A program made the position numbers and the translations under genes. A stretch of DNA of 64,000 bases from contig NZ_CP113264.1 of NCBI RefSeq assembly GCF_026642255.1, positions 3,286,001 through 3,350,000 of the forward strand, written 5' to 3'. Numbering within the stretch: the stretch's first letter is position 1; each line of letters opens with the position of its first letter. Below, one piece after another: positions 39,125 through 48,304 of the stretch. The notes under the pieces are model-generated. The model ran no database searches and was not told the DNA's origin. It was given only the letters and a program-made list of their open reading frames with translations. This DNA comes from Streptomonospora nanhaiensis. Lineage in GTDB: Bacteria > Actinomycetota > Actinomycetes > Streptosporangiales > Streptosporangiaceae.

Positions 39125-40747
39125 TCATCGCAGGCGTGAGCGGCGCATCTTGCCGGAGGCGGTGCGGGGGAGTTCGTCGACGAAGTCGACGACCTGGGGT
39201 GCGGCGTGGGTGGCGAAGCGGGTGCGTACCCATTCCTTGAGGTCGTCGGCCAGGCGCGGGGTGGCGGTGTGCCCGGGGGCGGGCACGATGCGGGCGCCGA
39301 TGAGCTGTCCGGCGATCTCGTCGGGGATGGAGTAGACGCCGCACTCCTCGACGGCGGGGTGGTCGTTGAGGACGGCCTCGACCTCGGTGGGGCCGATGCG
39401 GTAGCCGTGGGTGCGGATGGCGCCGTCGTCGCGGGTGGAGAAGAAGATCTGGCCGTCGCGGTCCTGGATGCCGGTGTCGCCGGTGAGGTAGTGGGCGTGG
39501 TCGGGGGTGAAGCGGACCTGGGAGGCGGCCTCGTTGTCGAGGTAGCCCTCGAACCAGGCGAGGGGGCTGTTGGCGAGGTCGATGGCGATGCGGCCGTAGG
39601 TGCCAAGGGGGGCGGGGTCGTCGGAGACGGCTTCGAGGACCTGGATGTTCCAGCCGGGCAGGGCGGGGCCGATGGCGCCGGGGACGAGGGGGGTGGCGGG
39701 GGCGGGGGTGTCGCCGTTGGGGACGCCGATGCACCAGCCGAGTTCGGTCTGGCCGTAGTGGTCGCGTACGGGGACGCCGAAGACGTCGGCGACCCAGTCG
39801 ATGACGTCGGGGGCCAGGGGTTCGCCGGCGCTGGTGAGGCGTTGGACCATGACTTCGGGGGGCAGGGTCTTGGTGGCGGCGCGCAGGGTGCGGTAGGTGG
39901 TGGGGTCGGCGGCGAGGTTGGTGACGCCGTACAGGCCCAGGACGTCGAGGGTGAGTTCGGGGTCGAAGAATCCCGCGCGCAGGGCGAGGGAGCCGTGTCC
40001 GGCCAGGAGGGGGGAGATGAGGCCGTGGTAGAGGCCGTAGGCGGAGCCGGGGTCGGCGGTGTTCCAGTAGACGTCGTCGTCGCGGACGCCGAGGCCGTAG
40101 TGGTGGTAGGCGTGCATGGCGGTCAGGGCGCGGGCGGGGACGGGGACGCCGCGGGGCGGGCCGACGTTGGCGGAGACGTAGAGGATGGCGAGGGTGCCGT
40201 GGCCGCCGATGGGGGTGTCGGTGACGGTGGGGGTGGTGGTGTGTTGGGTGAGGGTGGTGAGGGTGTGGTCGCCGGGGCGTAGGGGGTGGGTGCCGGTGGT
40301 GGCGATGTCCCAGGTGGGGGTGGTGTGGGGGGTGGGGTCGAGTTTGGTGCGGTATTCGTCGTCGCAGACGACCAGGCGTGCGCGGGAGTTGGTGAGGCGT
40401 TCGTTGATGGCGGAGGGGGCGAAGGAGGAGAGGAGGGGGACCAGGACGGCGCCCAGGCGCCAGACGGCGAGGGCGGTGACGGTGAGGTCGGTGCCTTTGG
40501 GCAGGAGGGTGGCGACGCGGTCGCCGGTGGTGATGCCGAGGTCGGCGAGTCCGGTGGCCAGGGCGCGGGAGCGGTGGGCGAGTTCGCCGTAGGTGAGGGT
40601 GGTGGCGGTGAGGGTGGGGCCGATTTCTGTGGTGGCGACGGTGTGGGGGTCGTGGCGGTCGCAGAGGAGGTGGGCCACCGATGTGGTGGGTGTGTCGTAG
40701 GTGGCGAGCCAGTCGCGTACGTGGTGCGCCGGGTCGGGCACGGGCAT
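39125..40747 (-). CDS. AMP-dependent synthetase/acyl-CoA ligase-like protein
   Basis: A 540-residue ANL-superfamily protein close in layout to medium-chain or benzoate-CoA ligases: TYGELAHRSRALATGLADLG, the A5-like DHYGQTELG, A7-A8 YLTGDTGIQDRDGQIFFSTR plus DD, and A10 PRTASGKMRRS with the catalytic lysine. The phosphate-binding A3 motif is changed: YVSANVGPPRGV in place of the usual YTSGTTGxPKG, losing the central Gly-Thr-Thr and with Arg for Lys. The adenylation rate may be affected. It is divergent from an acyltransferase-like gene, which may act on its product. Confidence 0.85.
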   Translation of the reverse strand: MPVPDPAHHVRDWLATYDTPTTSVAHLLCDRHDPHTVATTEIGPTLTATTLTYGELAHRSRALATGLADLGITTGDRVATLLPKGTDLTVTALAVWRLGAVLVPLLSSFAPSAINERLTNSRARLVVCDDEYRTKLDPTPHTTPTWDIATTGTHPLRPGDHTLTTLTQHTTTPTVTDTPIGGHGTLAILYVSANVGPPRGVPVPARALTAMHAYHHYGLGVRDDDVYWNTADPGSAYGLYHGLISPLLAGHGSLALRAGFFDPELTLDVLGLYGVTNLAADPTTYRTLRAATKTLPPEVMVQRLTSAGEPLAPDVIDWVADVFGVPVRDHYGQTELGWCIGVPNGDTPAPATPLVPGAIGPALPGWNIQVLEAVSDDPAPLGTYGRIAIDLANSPLAWFEGYLDNEAASQVRFTPDHAHYLTGDTGIQDRDGQIFFSTRDDGAIRTHGYRIGPTEVEAVLNDHPAVEECGVYSIPDEIAGQLIGARIVPAPGHTATPRLADDLKEWVRTRFATHAAPQVVDFVDELPRTASGKMRRSRLR

Positions 40748-40866
40748 CGGTGGTCTTCCTCGGTTTCGGTGGGTTTGTTGGTATCGCCGGGTTACGTCAA
40801 CCCTATGCCCACCTGTGAGCCTGGCCTCACTCGCGCCGGGTGTGGCGGTTCGGCCATGATGTGGGG

Positions 40867-41892
40867 ATGGACAGTGGTGCTGTTGCGGAGCGTTTCGGGC
40901 TGGGTGCTGGTGAGCGTGCGTGGTTGGAGGAGGCTGCGCTGTTGCCGGAGCCGGTGAGGGCGCTGGTGGTGCCCTCGGGGGCGCAGGCGGCGCGGGTGTT
41001 GGACCTGTTCGCCCTGGAGGCGGTGGACCGGGCCGAGGTGGAGGGGTTGTGGCCGGGGTCGGGCGGGCCGTGGGGGGTGTGGCCGCCGGAGCTGTGGTAC
41101 GTGGTGGAGTGCATGTACCGGCGGTTGTGCGCCGATGCGGAGCTGGCGGCGGGGCAGTGGCGGGACTGGCCCTCGCTGGTGGGTGTGGAGGATCCGCGGG
41201 TGCGGGTGGCGTCGCTGTGGGCGTTCGCGGCGATGGTGGGGGCGCAGTTCGCCTCGCACGGTGCGCGGGGTGTGGAGCGGTCGGTGACGGCGGCCACGCT
41301 CGCGGACGTGGGTGTGCAGATGGGGCGTTCGCGGCGGATGTTCGGCCGGCTGTCGCTGGAGACGGCGTCGTGGGTGGCGGCGCAGTTCCGGGGCCGCCTG
41401 TTCTGGGTGGGCGGGTTGCAGTTCGAGCCGGCCCTGTTGGGGAACCAGGGCGGGGTGGAGTGGTATGCGCCCGAGGAGGCGCGGGGGCTGGGTCCGGGGA
41501 TGGGTGTGGGTGATCCGGTGCTGCGGTTGCACATTCCCACGGGCGGGTTGGACCCGGTGGCGGTGCAGGAGGCGCTGGGGCGGGCGCGGGGGTTCGCCCG
41601 GGAGTGTTTGGGGATCGATCCGGTGGTGGCCACGTGTACGTCGTGGTTGCTGGATCCGCAGTGGGGCTCGGTGTTGGGGGAGGGGTCCAACATCGTGGGG
41701 TTCCAGCGGCGGTTCACGCTGGTGGGTGCGGGTGTGCCGGGGGAGTCGGACGTGTTCCGGTTCGTGTTCGGCATGGCGCGGGTGGATGTGGGGGGTGCGC
41801 CGAGGCGGACGCGGTTGGAGCGCGCGGTGGTGGAGCGGTTGGAGTCGGGGGGCTCCTGGCAGGTGCGCACGGGGTGGTTGCGGTTGCCGTAG
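40867..41892 (+). CDS. acyltransferase-domain protein (DUF5596/GNAT-like)
   Basis: A 341-residue protein recalling actinobacterial acyltransferase-domain proteins with an N-terminal DUF5596 region and a GNAT-like C-terminal part. Visible phrases are WPPELWYVVECMYRRLCAD, MGRSRRMFGRLSLETASWVA, and LHIPTGGLDPVAVQEALGRA near a conserved FQRRFTLVG. No catalytic proof is visible. Its position back-to-back with an acyl-CoA-ligase-like gene suggests joint work on an acyl group. The family name is from memory and moderately certain. Confidence 0.65.
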   Translation: MDSGAVAERFGLGAGERAWLEEAALLPEPVRALVVPSGAQAARVLDLFALEAVDRAEVEGLWPGSGGPWGVWPPELWYVVECMYRRLCADAELAAGQWRDWPSLVGVEDPRVRVASLWAFAAMVGAQFASHGARGVERSVTAATLADVGVQMGRSRRMFGRLSLETASWVAAQFRGRLFWVGGLQFEPALLGNQGGVEWYAPEEARGLGPGMGVGDPVLRLHIPTGGLDPVAVQEALGRARGFARECLGIDPVVATCTSWLLDPQWGSVLGEGSNIVGFQRRFTLVGAGVPGESDVFRFVFGMARVDVGGAPRRTRLERAVVERLESGGSWQVRTGWLRLP

Positions 41893-41897
41893 GAGGC

Positions 41898-41927
41898 GCT
41901 CGGCCCGCGCCGCGGCGCGGGCCGAGC
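41898..41927. terminator. 30-bp perfect palindrome between convergent genes
   Basis: Fifteen bases starting GCTCGGCCCGCGCCG are followed by their exact reverse complement. The palindrome begins right after one stop and ends 8 bp before the other, a bidirectional terminator. Confidence 0.75.
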
Positions 41928-41934
41928 GGGCCTG

Positions 41935-42762
41935 TCAGCTCTTGAGGAACTCGAGCAGGTCGCGGTTGAACTTCTCCTTGTCGCCGGGGACCAGGGCGAT
42001 GCCGTGGGAGCCGCCCTCGTACACCTTGAGTGTGGCGTCGGCGATGATCTTGGCGGACTTGCGGCCGGTGGCGTCGATGGGGACGACCTGGTCGTCGTCG
42101 CCGTGCACCACCAGGGTGGGGACGTCGAAGCTGCGCAGGTCCTGGGTGAAGTCGGTGTAGCCGAAGGCGTCGACGCATTTGACGCCGGCCTGGATGGACT
42201 GGTGCATGGCCATGAACCAGAAGGCGTCCTTGTTGCCCTGGGTGACCTTGTTGCCGGGGCGGTTGGCGCCGAAGAACCCCTCGGCGGTGTCCTTCCAGAA
42301 CTGGGAGCGTTCGGTGAGGATGCCGTTCTTGATGCCGGTGAGGACGTCCTCGGGGACGCCTTCGGGGTTGGTGTCGGACTTGATCATGATGGGCGGGACG
42401 GCGGAGAGCAGGACCGCCTGGCGGACCCTGCGGGTGCCGTGGCGGCCGATGTAGCGGGCGAGTTCGCCGCCTCCCATGGAGTGCGCGACCAGGGTGGTGT
42501 CCTGCAGGTCGAGCTGGTTCATGAGCTCGTCGAGGTCGTCGGCGAAGGTGTCGAAGTCGTAGCCGTCCCAGGGCTGGTCGGAGCGGCCGTGCCCGCGCCG
42601 GTCGTGGGCGATGCCGCGGAACCCGTTGTCGGCCACCCACTTCATCTGGTCCTCCCACGCGTCGGCGTTGAGCGGCCATCCGTGGATGAACACGACCGGG
42701 CGCCCGCTGCCCCAGTCCTTGTAGTGGATCCCGACGTTGTCGCGTGTGGTGATGCGGCCCAT
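41935..42762 (-). CDS. alpha/beta hydrolase, non-haem chloroperoxidase-like
   Basis: A 275-residue member of the cofactor-free haloperoxidase/arylesterase group. The oxyanion motif is FIHGWPLNADAWE, the strand DRRGHGRSDQPWDGYDFDTFA, the nucleophile VAHSMGGGELARY, the aspartate lies in VVHGDDDQVVPID and the histidine in YEGGSHGIAL. The length and motifs match chloroperoxidase/esterase CPO-like proteins. The physiological substrate is unknown. It stands alone between two terminator-bounded units. Confidence 0.88.
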   Translation of the reverse strand: MGRITTRDNVGIHYKDWGSGRPVVFIHGWPLNADAWEDQMKWVADNGFRGIAHDRRGHGRSDQPWDGYDFDTFADDLDELMNQLDLQDTTLVAHSMGGGELARYIGRHGTRRVRQAVLLSAVPPIMIKSDTNPEGVPEDVLTGIKNGILTERSQFWKDTAEGFFGANRPGNKVTQGNKDAFWFMAMHQSIQAGVKCVDAFGYTDFTQDLRSFDVPTLVVHGDDDQVVPIDATGRKSAKIIADATLKVYEGGSHGIALVPGDKEKFNRDLLEFLKS

Positions 42763-42897
42763 GGGTGGCGCCCCCTTGTGCGTGGTGTTTCGGGTGTGGT
42801 GCGCCGGGTGGGGCGCACCGTCGCCGAGTCGATCACGGTGGGGCGGGGTGGTGAACCCGTTGGTGGGAAAGGCTGGGGAAAGTCCGGTTTGGGGTTC

Positions 42898-43602
42898 TCA
42901 GATGGCCATGAGGGCGTGGGCGGTGTCGTCGGTGAGGTCGGCGCGGTCGCCGCTGTGGACGATGCGGCCCGCGTCGATGACGGTGACGGTGTCGGCCAGG
43001 CGCAGGGCCAGGTCGAGGTACTGCTCGACGAGCAGGACGGTGATGCCCTGGGCGGCGATGTCGGTGACGGCCTGTTCGATCTCGGCGACGATGGAGGGCT
43101 GGATGCCTTCGGTGGGTTCGTCGAGGATGAGCAGGGTGGGGTCGGTGACCAGGGCGCGGGCGATGGCGAGTTGTTGGGCCTGGCCTCCGGACAGGAGTCC
43201 GGCGCGGCGGTGCAGGAGGGGTTGGAGGCGGGGGAAGCGGTCCAGGGCGGCGTCGATGAGTTCGGGGCCGCCTCGTCGTGTGGCCCGGTGGGCGAGGTGG
43301 AGGTTGTCGGCGACGGTGAGGGGGGCGAAGGTGGCGTGGCCCTGGGGGGCGTAGGCGAGGCCGTTGCGGGTGCGGGTGTGCGGGGGGTGGCGGGTGATGT
43401 CGGTGCCGTTGTGGGTGATGGTGCCGGCGGTGGGGGTGAGGAGTCCGGCGATGGTGTTGAGGAGGGTGGTTTTTCCGACGCCGTTGCGGCCCATGACGCA
43501 GGCGATGGTGCCGGTGTCGATGGTGAGGTCGATGTCGAACAGGACGCGGGCGCGCCCGTAGCCGGCGTGGAGGCCGTGGATGCTCAGGTGGGGGGTGTTC
43601 AC
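42898..43602 (-). CDS. urtE: urea ABC transporter ATP-binding protein UrtE
   Basis: A 234-residue ABC ATPase of the branched-chain amino-acid/urea (LivF-like) group. Walker A is GRNGVGKTTLL, the signature LLSGGQAQQLAIARAL, Walker B LLILDEPTEGIQPSIV and the H-loop LLVEQYLDLA. The phrase EPTEGIQPSIV is typical of UrtE. The GTG start overlaps urtD by 4 bp. It is the last gene of urtABCDE. Confidence 0.92.
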   Translation of the reverse strand: MNTPHLSIHGLHAGYGRARVLFDIDLTIDTGTIACVMGRNGVGKTTLLNTIAGLLTPTAGTITHNGTDITRHPPHTRTRNGLAYAPQGHATFAPLTVADNLHLAHRATRRGGPELIDAALDRFPRLQPLLHRRAGLLSGGQAQQLAIARALVTDPTLLILDEPTEGIQPSIVAEIEQAVTDIAAQGITVLLVEQYLDLALRLADTVTVIDAGRIVHSGDRADLTDDTAHALMAI

Positions 43603-44345
43603 GGGCGGGTCTCCTGGGGGGTGCGGCCGAGGTAGACCTCTTGGACGCGGGGGTCGTTCTGGACGGTGGCCAGGTCGCCGTGGGTGAGGATGCGTCCTTC
43701 GTGCAGGACGGTGACCTGGCGGGCGTAGCGGCGCAGGAAGTCCATGTCGTGTTCGATGACGACGACGGTGTGGTCGGCGGCGATCCGGGTGAGGAGTTCG
43801 CCGGTGCGGGTGCGCTCTGCGGCGCTCATGCCGGCGACGGGTTCGTCCAGCAGGAGGAGCCTGGGGTGTTGGGCCAGGAGCATGGCGATCTCCAGCCATT
43901 GGCGTTGGCCGTGGGAGAGGGTGCCGGCGAGGGCGTGGGTGTGGGGGGTCAGGCCGACGCGTTCGAGGAGGTCGGGGACCTCGGGGTGGGGGGTGCGCGG
44001 GCGGCGCAGGAGTTGCCAGGGGCGCAGGCGGAAGGACGCGGCCAGGTCGACGTTGTCGGCGACGGTGAGGTGTTCGAAGACGACGCTGGTCTGGAAGGTG
44101 CGGCCGATGCCGGCGCGGACGATGTGGTGTTCGCTGCGTTTGTTGAGGGTGTGGCCGTTGAAGGTGATGGTGCCGCTGGTGGGGCGGGTGCGGCCGGTGA
44201 TGGTGTCGATGAGGGTGGTTTTTCCGGCGCCGTTGGGGCCGATGAGGAAGCGGAGTTCGCCGTGGTCGAGGGTGAGGTCGATGTGGTCCAGGGCGGTGAA
44301 GGCGCCGAAGGTGACGGTGAGGTCGCGGATGTCGAGCAGGGTCAT
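43599..44345 (-). CDS. urtD: urea ABC transporter ATP-binding protein UrtD
   Basis: A 248-residue LivG-like ATPase. Walker A is GPNGAGKTTLID, the signature LSHGQRQWLEIAMLLAQ, and Walker B LLLLDEPVAGMSAAE. The signature LSHGQ in place of LSGGQ is the rule in UrtD. It overlaps urtC and urtE by 4 bp each, so it is translated in step with them. Confidence 0.92.
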   Translation of the reverse strand: MTLLDIRDLTVTFGAFTALDHIDLTLDHGELRFLIGPNGAGKTTLIDTITGRTRPTSGTITFNGHTLNKRSEHHIVRAGIGRTFQTSVVFEHLTVADNVDLAASFRLRPWQLLRRPRTPHPEVPDLLERVGLTPHTHALAGTLSHGQRQWLEIAMLLAQHPRLLLLDEPVAGMSAAERTRTGELLTRIAADHTVVVIEHDMDFLRRYARQVTVLHEGRILTHGDLATVQNDPRVQEVYLGRTPQETRP

Positions 44346-45472
44346 GGGGTGCTCCCGGCGGTGGCGGTCTCCTGGGCGGGCGCGGGGGTGCGTGGGCGGC
44401 GCAGGGCGGCTCGGGCGGTGTGGGCGAGTCCGGCCAGGCCGTGGGGGGCCAGGGCGATGACGACGACGAACAGGGCGCCCTGGAGGTAGGTCCAGCCTCC
44501 GGTGAAGGTTTCGGAGAAGGTGGTCTGGGCGGTGTTCATGATGAGTGCTCCGGCGGCGGCTCCGGCGAGGGAGTCGCGGCCGCCGATGGCCACGGCCAGG
44601 ACCATCATGATCGAGGGGACGACGCCGATGAGGGTGGGGGAGATGATGCCCATGACGGGGACGAAGAGTGCTCCGGCGGCGCCGGCGGCGGTGGCGGAGA
44701 GGGCGTAGGCGAGGGTTTTGGCCCAGGTGGGGTCGTAGCCGAGGTAGCGGACGCGGTCCTCGCCGTCGCGGATGGCGATGAGGAGTCTGCCGTAGCGGCT
44801 GTGGGTGAGGTGGCGCAGGAGCAGGTAGGTGGCGGCCAGGGTCAGGACGGTGAGGGTGTAGAGGGTGGTCTGGGCGGTGGGGGTGTAGAGGCTGTGGCCG
44901 GCGAAGACGGGGAAGTCGGTGAGTCCGTTGGAGCCGCCGGTGAGGTGTTGTTGGCCGATGAGGAGGATGACGAAGGCGGCGGCCAGGGCCTGGTTGAGGA
45001 GGGCGAAGTAGGCGCCGCGTACGCGTTGGCGGAACACGGACCAGCCCAGGAGGGTGGCCAGGGCGGCGGGCAGGAGCAGTGCGGCCGTGACGGCGGCGGC
45101 GGGGTGGGTGAGGGCCTGCCAGAACCAGGGGAGTTCGGTGCGCCCGGACCAGGCCATGAACTGGGGGAGTCGGCCGCGGGTGAGGGGGTCGGCGGCGGTG
45201 GCGGCCAGGGTCAGGTGGATGGCCATGGCGTAGGCGCCCAGGCCGAAGTAGACGCCGTGGCCGAGGGTGAGCATGCCGCCGCGGCCCCAGGCCAGGGCGA
45301 TGCCCAGGGCGACGATGGAGTAGCACAGGTACTGGGTGAGGAGGTTGAGGCGGAAGGGTTCGAGGAGGTGGGGGAGGAGCAGCAGGGCGGCGGCGAGCAG
45401 GGCGAGGAAGGTGGCGGGGCCGCGCAGGCGGGCCAGGGGTGTGCGCCGCCCGGGCGCGGGGGTGGGGGTCAT
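44342..45472 (-). CDS. urtC: urea ABC transporter permease UrtC
   Basis: A 376-residue LivM-type permease with about 10 TM segments. Visible family phrases are CYSIVALGIALAWGRGGMLT, LGHGVYFGLGAYAMA and the cytoplasmic EAA-like loop AIRDGEDRVRYLGYD. The N-terminal basic tail and the Pro/Ala-rich C-terminal tail are extra. It overlaps urtB and urtD by 4 bp. Confidence 0.92.
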   Translation of the reverse strand: MTPTPAPGRRTPLARLRGPATFLALLAAALLLLPHLLEPFRLNLLTQYLCYSIVALGIALAWGRGGMLTLGHGVYFGLGAYAMAIHLTLAATAADPLTRGRLPQFMAWSGRTELPWFWQALTHPAAAVTAALLLPAALATLLGWSVFRQRVRGAYFALLNQALAAAFVILLIGQQHLTGGSNGLTDFPVFAGHSLYTPTAQTTLYTLTVLTLAATYLLLRHLTHSRYGRLLIAIRDGEDRVRYLGYDPTWAKTLAYALSATAAGAAGALFVPVMGIISPTLIGVVPSIMMVLAVAIGGRDSLAGAAAGALIMNTAQTTFSETFTGGWTYLQGALFVVVIALAPHGLAGLAHTARAALRRPRTPAPAQETATAGSTP

Positions 45473-46359
45473 GTCAGCGCTCTTGTCTTGACGGTGAACA
45501 GTCCCTGGGGGCGGGCCTGGAGGAAGGCGATGATGGCGGCGAAGACGAGGAGTTTGGCCAGGGAGGCGTCGGTCCAGGCCTGGGCGGTGGCGTTGAGTAT
45601 GCCCAGGGCGAAGGCGGCCAGGACGGTGCCGCGGAGCCGTCCCAGGCCGCCGATGACCACGACGAGGAACGCGTCGACGATGTAGTTGGCGCCCAGGGTG
45701 GGGCCGGTGGGTCCGATGAGGGTGAGGGCGACCCCGGCGACACCGGCCAGGCCGGAGCCGATGAAGAAGGTGGTGGCGTCGACCTTGCGGGTGTTGATGC
45801 CGCTGACGCCGGCCAGGTCGCGGTTGTGGATGACGGCGCGCATCTGGCGCCCCTGGTGGGTGCGGTGCAGGTAGTGGGCGATGGCCAGGACGCAGACCAG
45901 GGCCAGGGCGAGGATGAACAGGCGTGAGTGGTGCAGGCGGATGCCGCCGGGCAGGGTGGTGCCGTCGGTGAGCCAGCCGGGTGCGGGGACGTCGACGTTG
46001 GGTGCGCCGAAGGTGTCGCGTGCGGCCTGTTGGAGGATCATGCCGATGCCGAAGGTGAGCAGGAGGGTGTCCAGGGGGCGCCCGTAGAAGTGGCGGATGA
46101 GGCCGAGTTCGAGGAGCCAGCCCAGGGTGCCGGTGAGGGTGAAGGCCAGGGGGAGGGCGGCGATGAGGGACCAGGTGGGGTCCAGGCCGGCCCAGGCGTG
46201 CAGGACGTAGGCGGTGTAGGCGCCGACCATGATGAATTCGCCGTGGGCCATGTTGATGACGCCCATCTGGCCGAAGGTGAAGTTCAGGCCCAGGGCGGCC
46301 AGGAGGAGGACGGCGCCGATGGCCAGTCCGGTGGGGAGTTGGTTGACGAGGGCGTCCAC
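45469..46359 (-). CDS. urtB: urea ABC transporter permease UrtB
   Basis: A 296-residue LivH-type permease with about 8 TM segments: LGLNFTFGQMGVINMAHGEF, TFGIGMILQQAARDTFGAPN, and AVIHNRDLAGVSGINTRKVD as the cytoplasmic loop. A GTG at 46359 lies 6 nt after AAGGAG. It is separated from urtA by 74 bp containing GC-rich inverted segments that might trim the operon message after the abundant binding protein. Confidence 0.92.
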   Translation of the reverse strand: MDALVNQLPTGLAIGAVLLLAALGLNFTFGQMGVINMAHGEFIMVGAYTAYVLHAWAGLDPTWSLIAALPLAFTLTGTLGWLLELGLIRHFYGRPLDTLLLTFGIGMILQQAARDTFGAPNVDVPAPGWLTDGTTLPGGIRLHHSRLFILALALVCVLAIAHYLHRTHQGRQMRAVIHNRDLAGVSGINTRKVDATTFFIGSGLAGVAGVALTLIGPTGPTLGANYIVDAFLVVVIGGLGRLRGTVLAAFALGILNATAQAWTDASLAKLLVFAAIIAFLQARPQGLFTVKTRALT

Positions 46360-46433
46360 CGCGGCTCCTTGTGGGGTCGGGGACGGCCGGGGCGGGCCCG
46401 CGGGGGTCGGGGCCCGGCCGCCGTGCGGTGGTC

Positions 46434-47651
46434 TCAGCCGGTGAGGGCGGCGGCCCAGTCGTAGCCTTCGAGGTAGGGGTCGGGGGTGATGGGCTGGGGG
46501 GAGGACCAGATCTCGTCGATGAGGCCCTGGTCGTTGACCTGGCCGATGCGGGCCGTCTTGACGACGTGCTGGGTGGCGCCGTCGATGGTGATGGTGCCTT
46601 CGGGGGCTTCGAAGGTGGTGCCGTCCAGGGCCTGGCGGACGTCGGCGACCTCGAAGCTGCCGGCTTCCTCGACGGCGGCCCTCCACAGGTGGACGGCGTT
46701 GTAGGCGGACTGCATGGGGTCGGAGGTGACCCGTTCTTCGCCGTAGGCGTCGGTGAAGGCCTCGACGAAACCGGTGTTGGTGTCGGTGGGGGTGCTCTGG
46801 TAGTAGTTCCAGGCGGTGAGGTGGCCGGTGATGTTGTCGGCGCCGATGCCCTCGATCTCCTCCTCGGCGACGCTGACGCTCAGGACGGGGGTGTCCTGGG
46901 CGCTGACCCCGGCCGAGCGCAGCTGTTGGAAGAAGCTGACGTTGGAGTCGCCGTTGAGGGTGTTGAAGACGGCGTCGGGTGCGGTGCGGGCGATGTCGTC
47001 GGTGATGGTGGAGTACTCGGTGTGGCCCAGGGGTGTGTACTCCTGGGCGATGACGTCCATGTCGTGGGCCTGGGCGTAGGCGGTGATGATCTGGTTGGCG
47101 GTGCGCGGGAAGACGTAGTCGGAGCCGACGAGGTAGAGGCTGGTGTGGCCTTCTTCGCGCAGGTAGTCCAGGGCGGGGATGATCTGCTGGTTGGTGGTGG
47201 CGCCGGTGTAGACGATGTTGGGGGAGGCTTCGAGGCCTTCGTACTGGACCGGGTACCACAGCAGGCCGTCGTTGCGTTCGAAGACGGGGAGCATCGCCTT
47301 GCGGGAGGCGGAGGTCCAGCCGCCGAAGACGGTGGCGACGCCGTCGGACTGGAGGAGTTTTTGGGCGCGTTCGGCGAAGGTGGCCTCGTCGGAGGCGCCG
47401 TCCTCGACGATGGGTTCGATCTGGCGTCCCAGGACGCCGCCGTCGGCGTTGATCTCGTCGATGGCGAGTTGGACGGCGTCGTGGACGGTGACCTCGCTGA
47501 TGGCCATGGTGCCCGAGAGTGAGTGGAGCAGGCCGACGGTGACGGTGTCGTCGTCGGTTCCGGTTCCGGCGGGGGCGCAGGCGGTGGCGGTCAGGGCCAG
47601 GGCGAGTGCGGTGGCGGCCAGGGGTGTTGTGCGCGGGCGGGTGCGTGCCAC
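46434..47651 (-). CDS. urtA: urea ABC transporter substrate-binding lipoprotein UrtA
   Basis: A 405-residue type-I periplasmic binding protein. The signal peptide [19 protein letters not shown] ends in a lipobox TATAC, then [11 protein letters not shown]. UrtA-specific phrases are [36 protein letters not shown] and [10 protein letters not shown]. The GTG at 47651 lies downstream of CTAGGAG. With urtB-E it forms a high-affinity urea importer, usually induced under nitrogen limitation. No urease genes are in this window. Confidence 0.92.
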   Translation of the reverse strand: MARTRPRTTPLAATALALALTATACAPAGTGTDDDTVTVGLLHSLSGTMAISEVTVHDAVQLAIDEINADGGVLGRQIEPIVEDGASDEATFAERAQKLLQSDGVATVFGGWTSASRKAMLPVFERNDGLLWYPVQYEGLEASPNIVYTGATTNQQIIPALDYLREEGHTSLYLVGSDYVFPRTANQIITAYAQAHDMDVIAQEYTPLGHTEYSTITDDIARTAPDAVFNTLNGDSNVSFFQQLRSAGVSAQDTPVLSVSVAEEEIEGIGADNITGHLTAWNYYQSTPTDTNTGFVEAFTDAYGEERVTSDPMQSAYNAVHLWRAAVEEAGSFEVADVRQALDGTTFEAPEGTITIDGATQHVVKTARIGQVNDQGLIDEIWSSPQPITPDPYLEGYDWAAALTG

Positions 47652-47765
47652 GTGTGCCCATCTCCTAGGGGGTCGGGGGTGGGGGTGCACCTAGGAGGCT
47701 GGTGTCGTGGTGTTTCGTGGGGCGTGCCCGGTGGTTACGTATACATGTCGGTATCCGGTGGGTGG

Positions 47766-48002
47766 TTAAATCGCGTTTTTCGGGGGCGGGGGGCGTGTGG
47801 TGGCGGCGAGCAGGTGGTGGCCGGTGCCGTCGCAGTGGGGGCAGGGGTGCGGTGCCAGGGCCTGGTCCCCGAGGTCGGGTGCGGGGTGGTCGGGGTCGTG
47901 TGTGTGGGCGGGGGAGTCGGGGCCGGTGAGGGTGAGGTGGGCCAGGAGTGCCACGCGTGTACCGCTGCCCAGGCAGCTGCGGCACAGGGTTCGGATGAGC
48001 AT
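47766..48002 (-). CDS. small zinc-finger protein with two DnaJ-type CxxCxGxG motifs
   Basis: A 78-residue protein, MLIRTLCRSCLGSGTRVALL at the start, with a second motif CPHCDGTGHHLLA near the C-terminus. The two CxxCxGxG units are those of the DnaJ zinc-binding hairpins, here without a J domain, so a small zinc-bound chaperone- or RNA-contact-like protein is possible. The ATG at 48002 has TATTCT about 6-12 nt upstream as a -10, suggesting a leaderless mRNA. It is not part of the urt operon because urtA has its own start 115 bp downstream. Confidence 0.65.
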   Translation of the reverse strand: MLIRTLCRSCLGSGTRVALLAHLTLTGPDSPAHTHDPDHPAPDLGDQALAPHPCPHCDGTGHHLLAATTRPPPPKNAI

Positions 48003-48304
48003 GTGCGCAGAATAGGTGGTGTGTGCGTGGTGGTGGGGGTGAACGGCCGAGCTTGTCGGGTTTTGTGCGTCTGTTGGTGCGGTGTGGGGGGCGGGAGTTC
48101 GGCGGGTGCGGGCGGTGCGCGGGGCCGGCGGTTCCGGCGAGCGGGCCGGGGTCGGCGGGCGTCGTGGGGGCGGTGTGGAGCGCGGCCGGGCACGGGGGCG
48201 GTGGTGCGGCAGGGGACCGGGATCGGTGGGGGCGGCTCAGCGGCTCATTCGAACTCGCCATGGGCCGGGTGACTCCGCCCCGACGGGGGCTCGAGAGCTC
48301 TAAC
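48003..48304. other. intergenic region, G-rich + strand, no gene seen
   Basis: About 300 bp of strongly G-skewed sequence. Frames on both strands are open but of low complexity (Gly/Arg/Val or Pro/Thr/His), as expected from base composition alone. The promoter of the zinc-finger gene is at its left end, and an orphan promoter begins at its right end. Confidence 0.4.

Noticed and set aside
47690-47760. A possible GlnR site (GTTAC-N6-ATGTC) upstream of urtA
   Set aside because: Only one half matches the GTNAC-N6-GAAAC pattern; too weak to call although GlnR control of urt genes would be expected.
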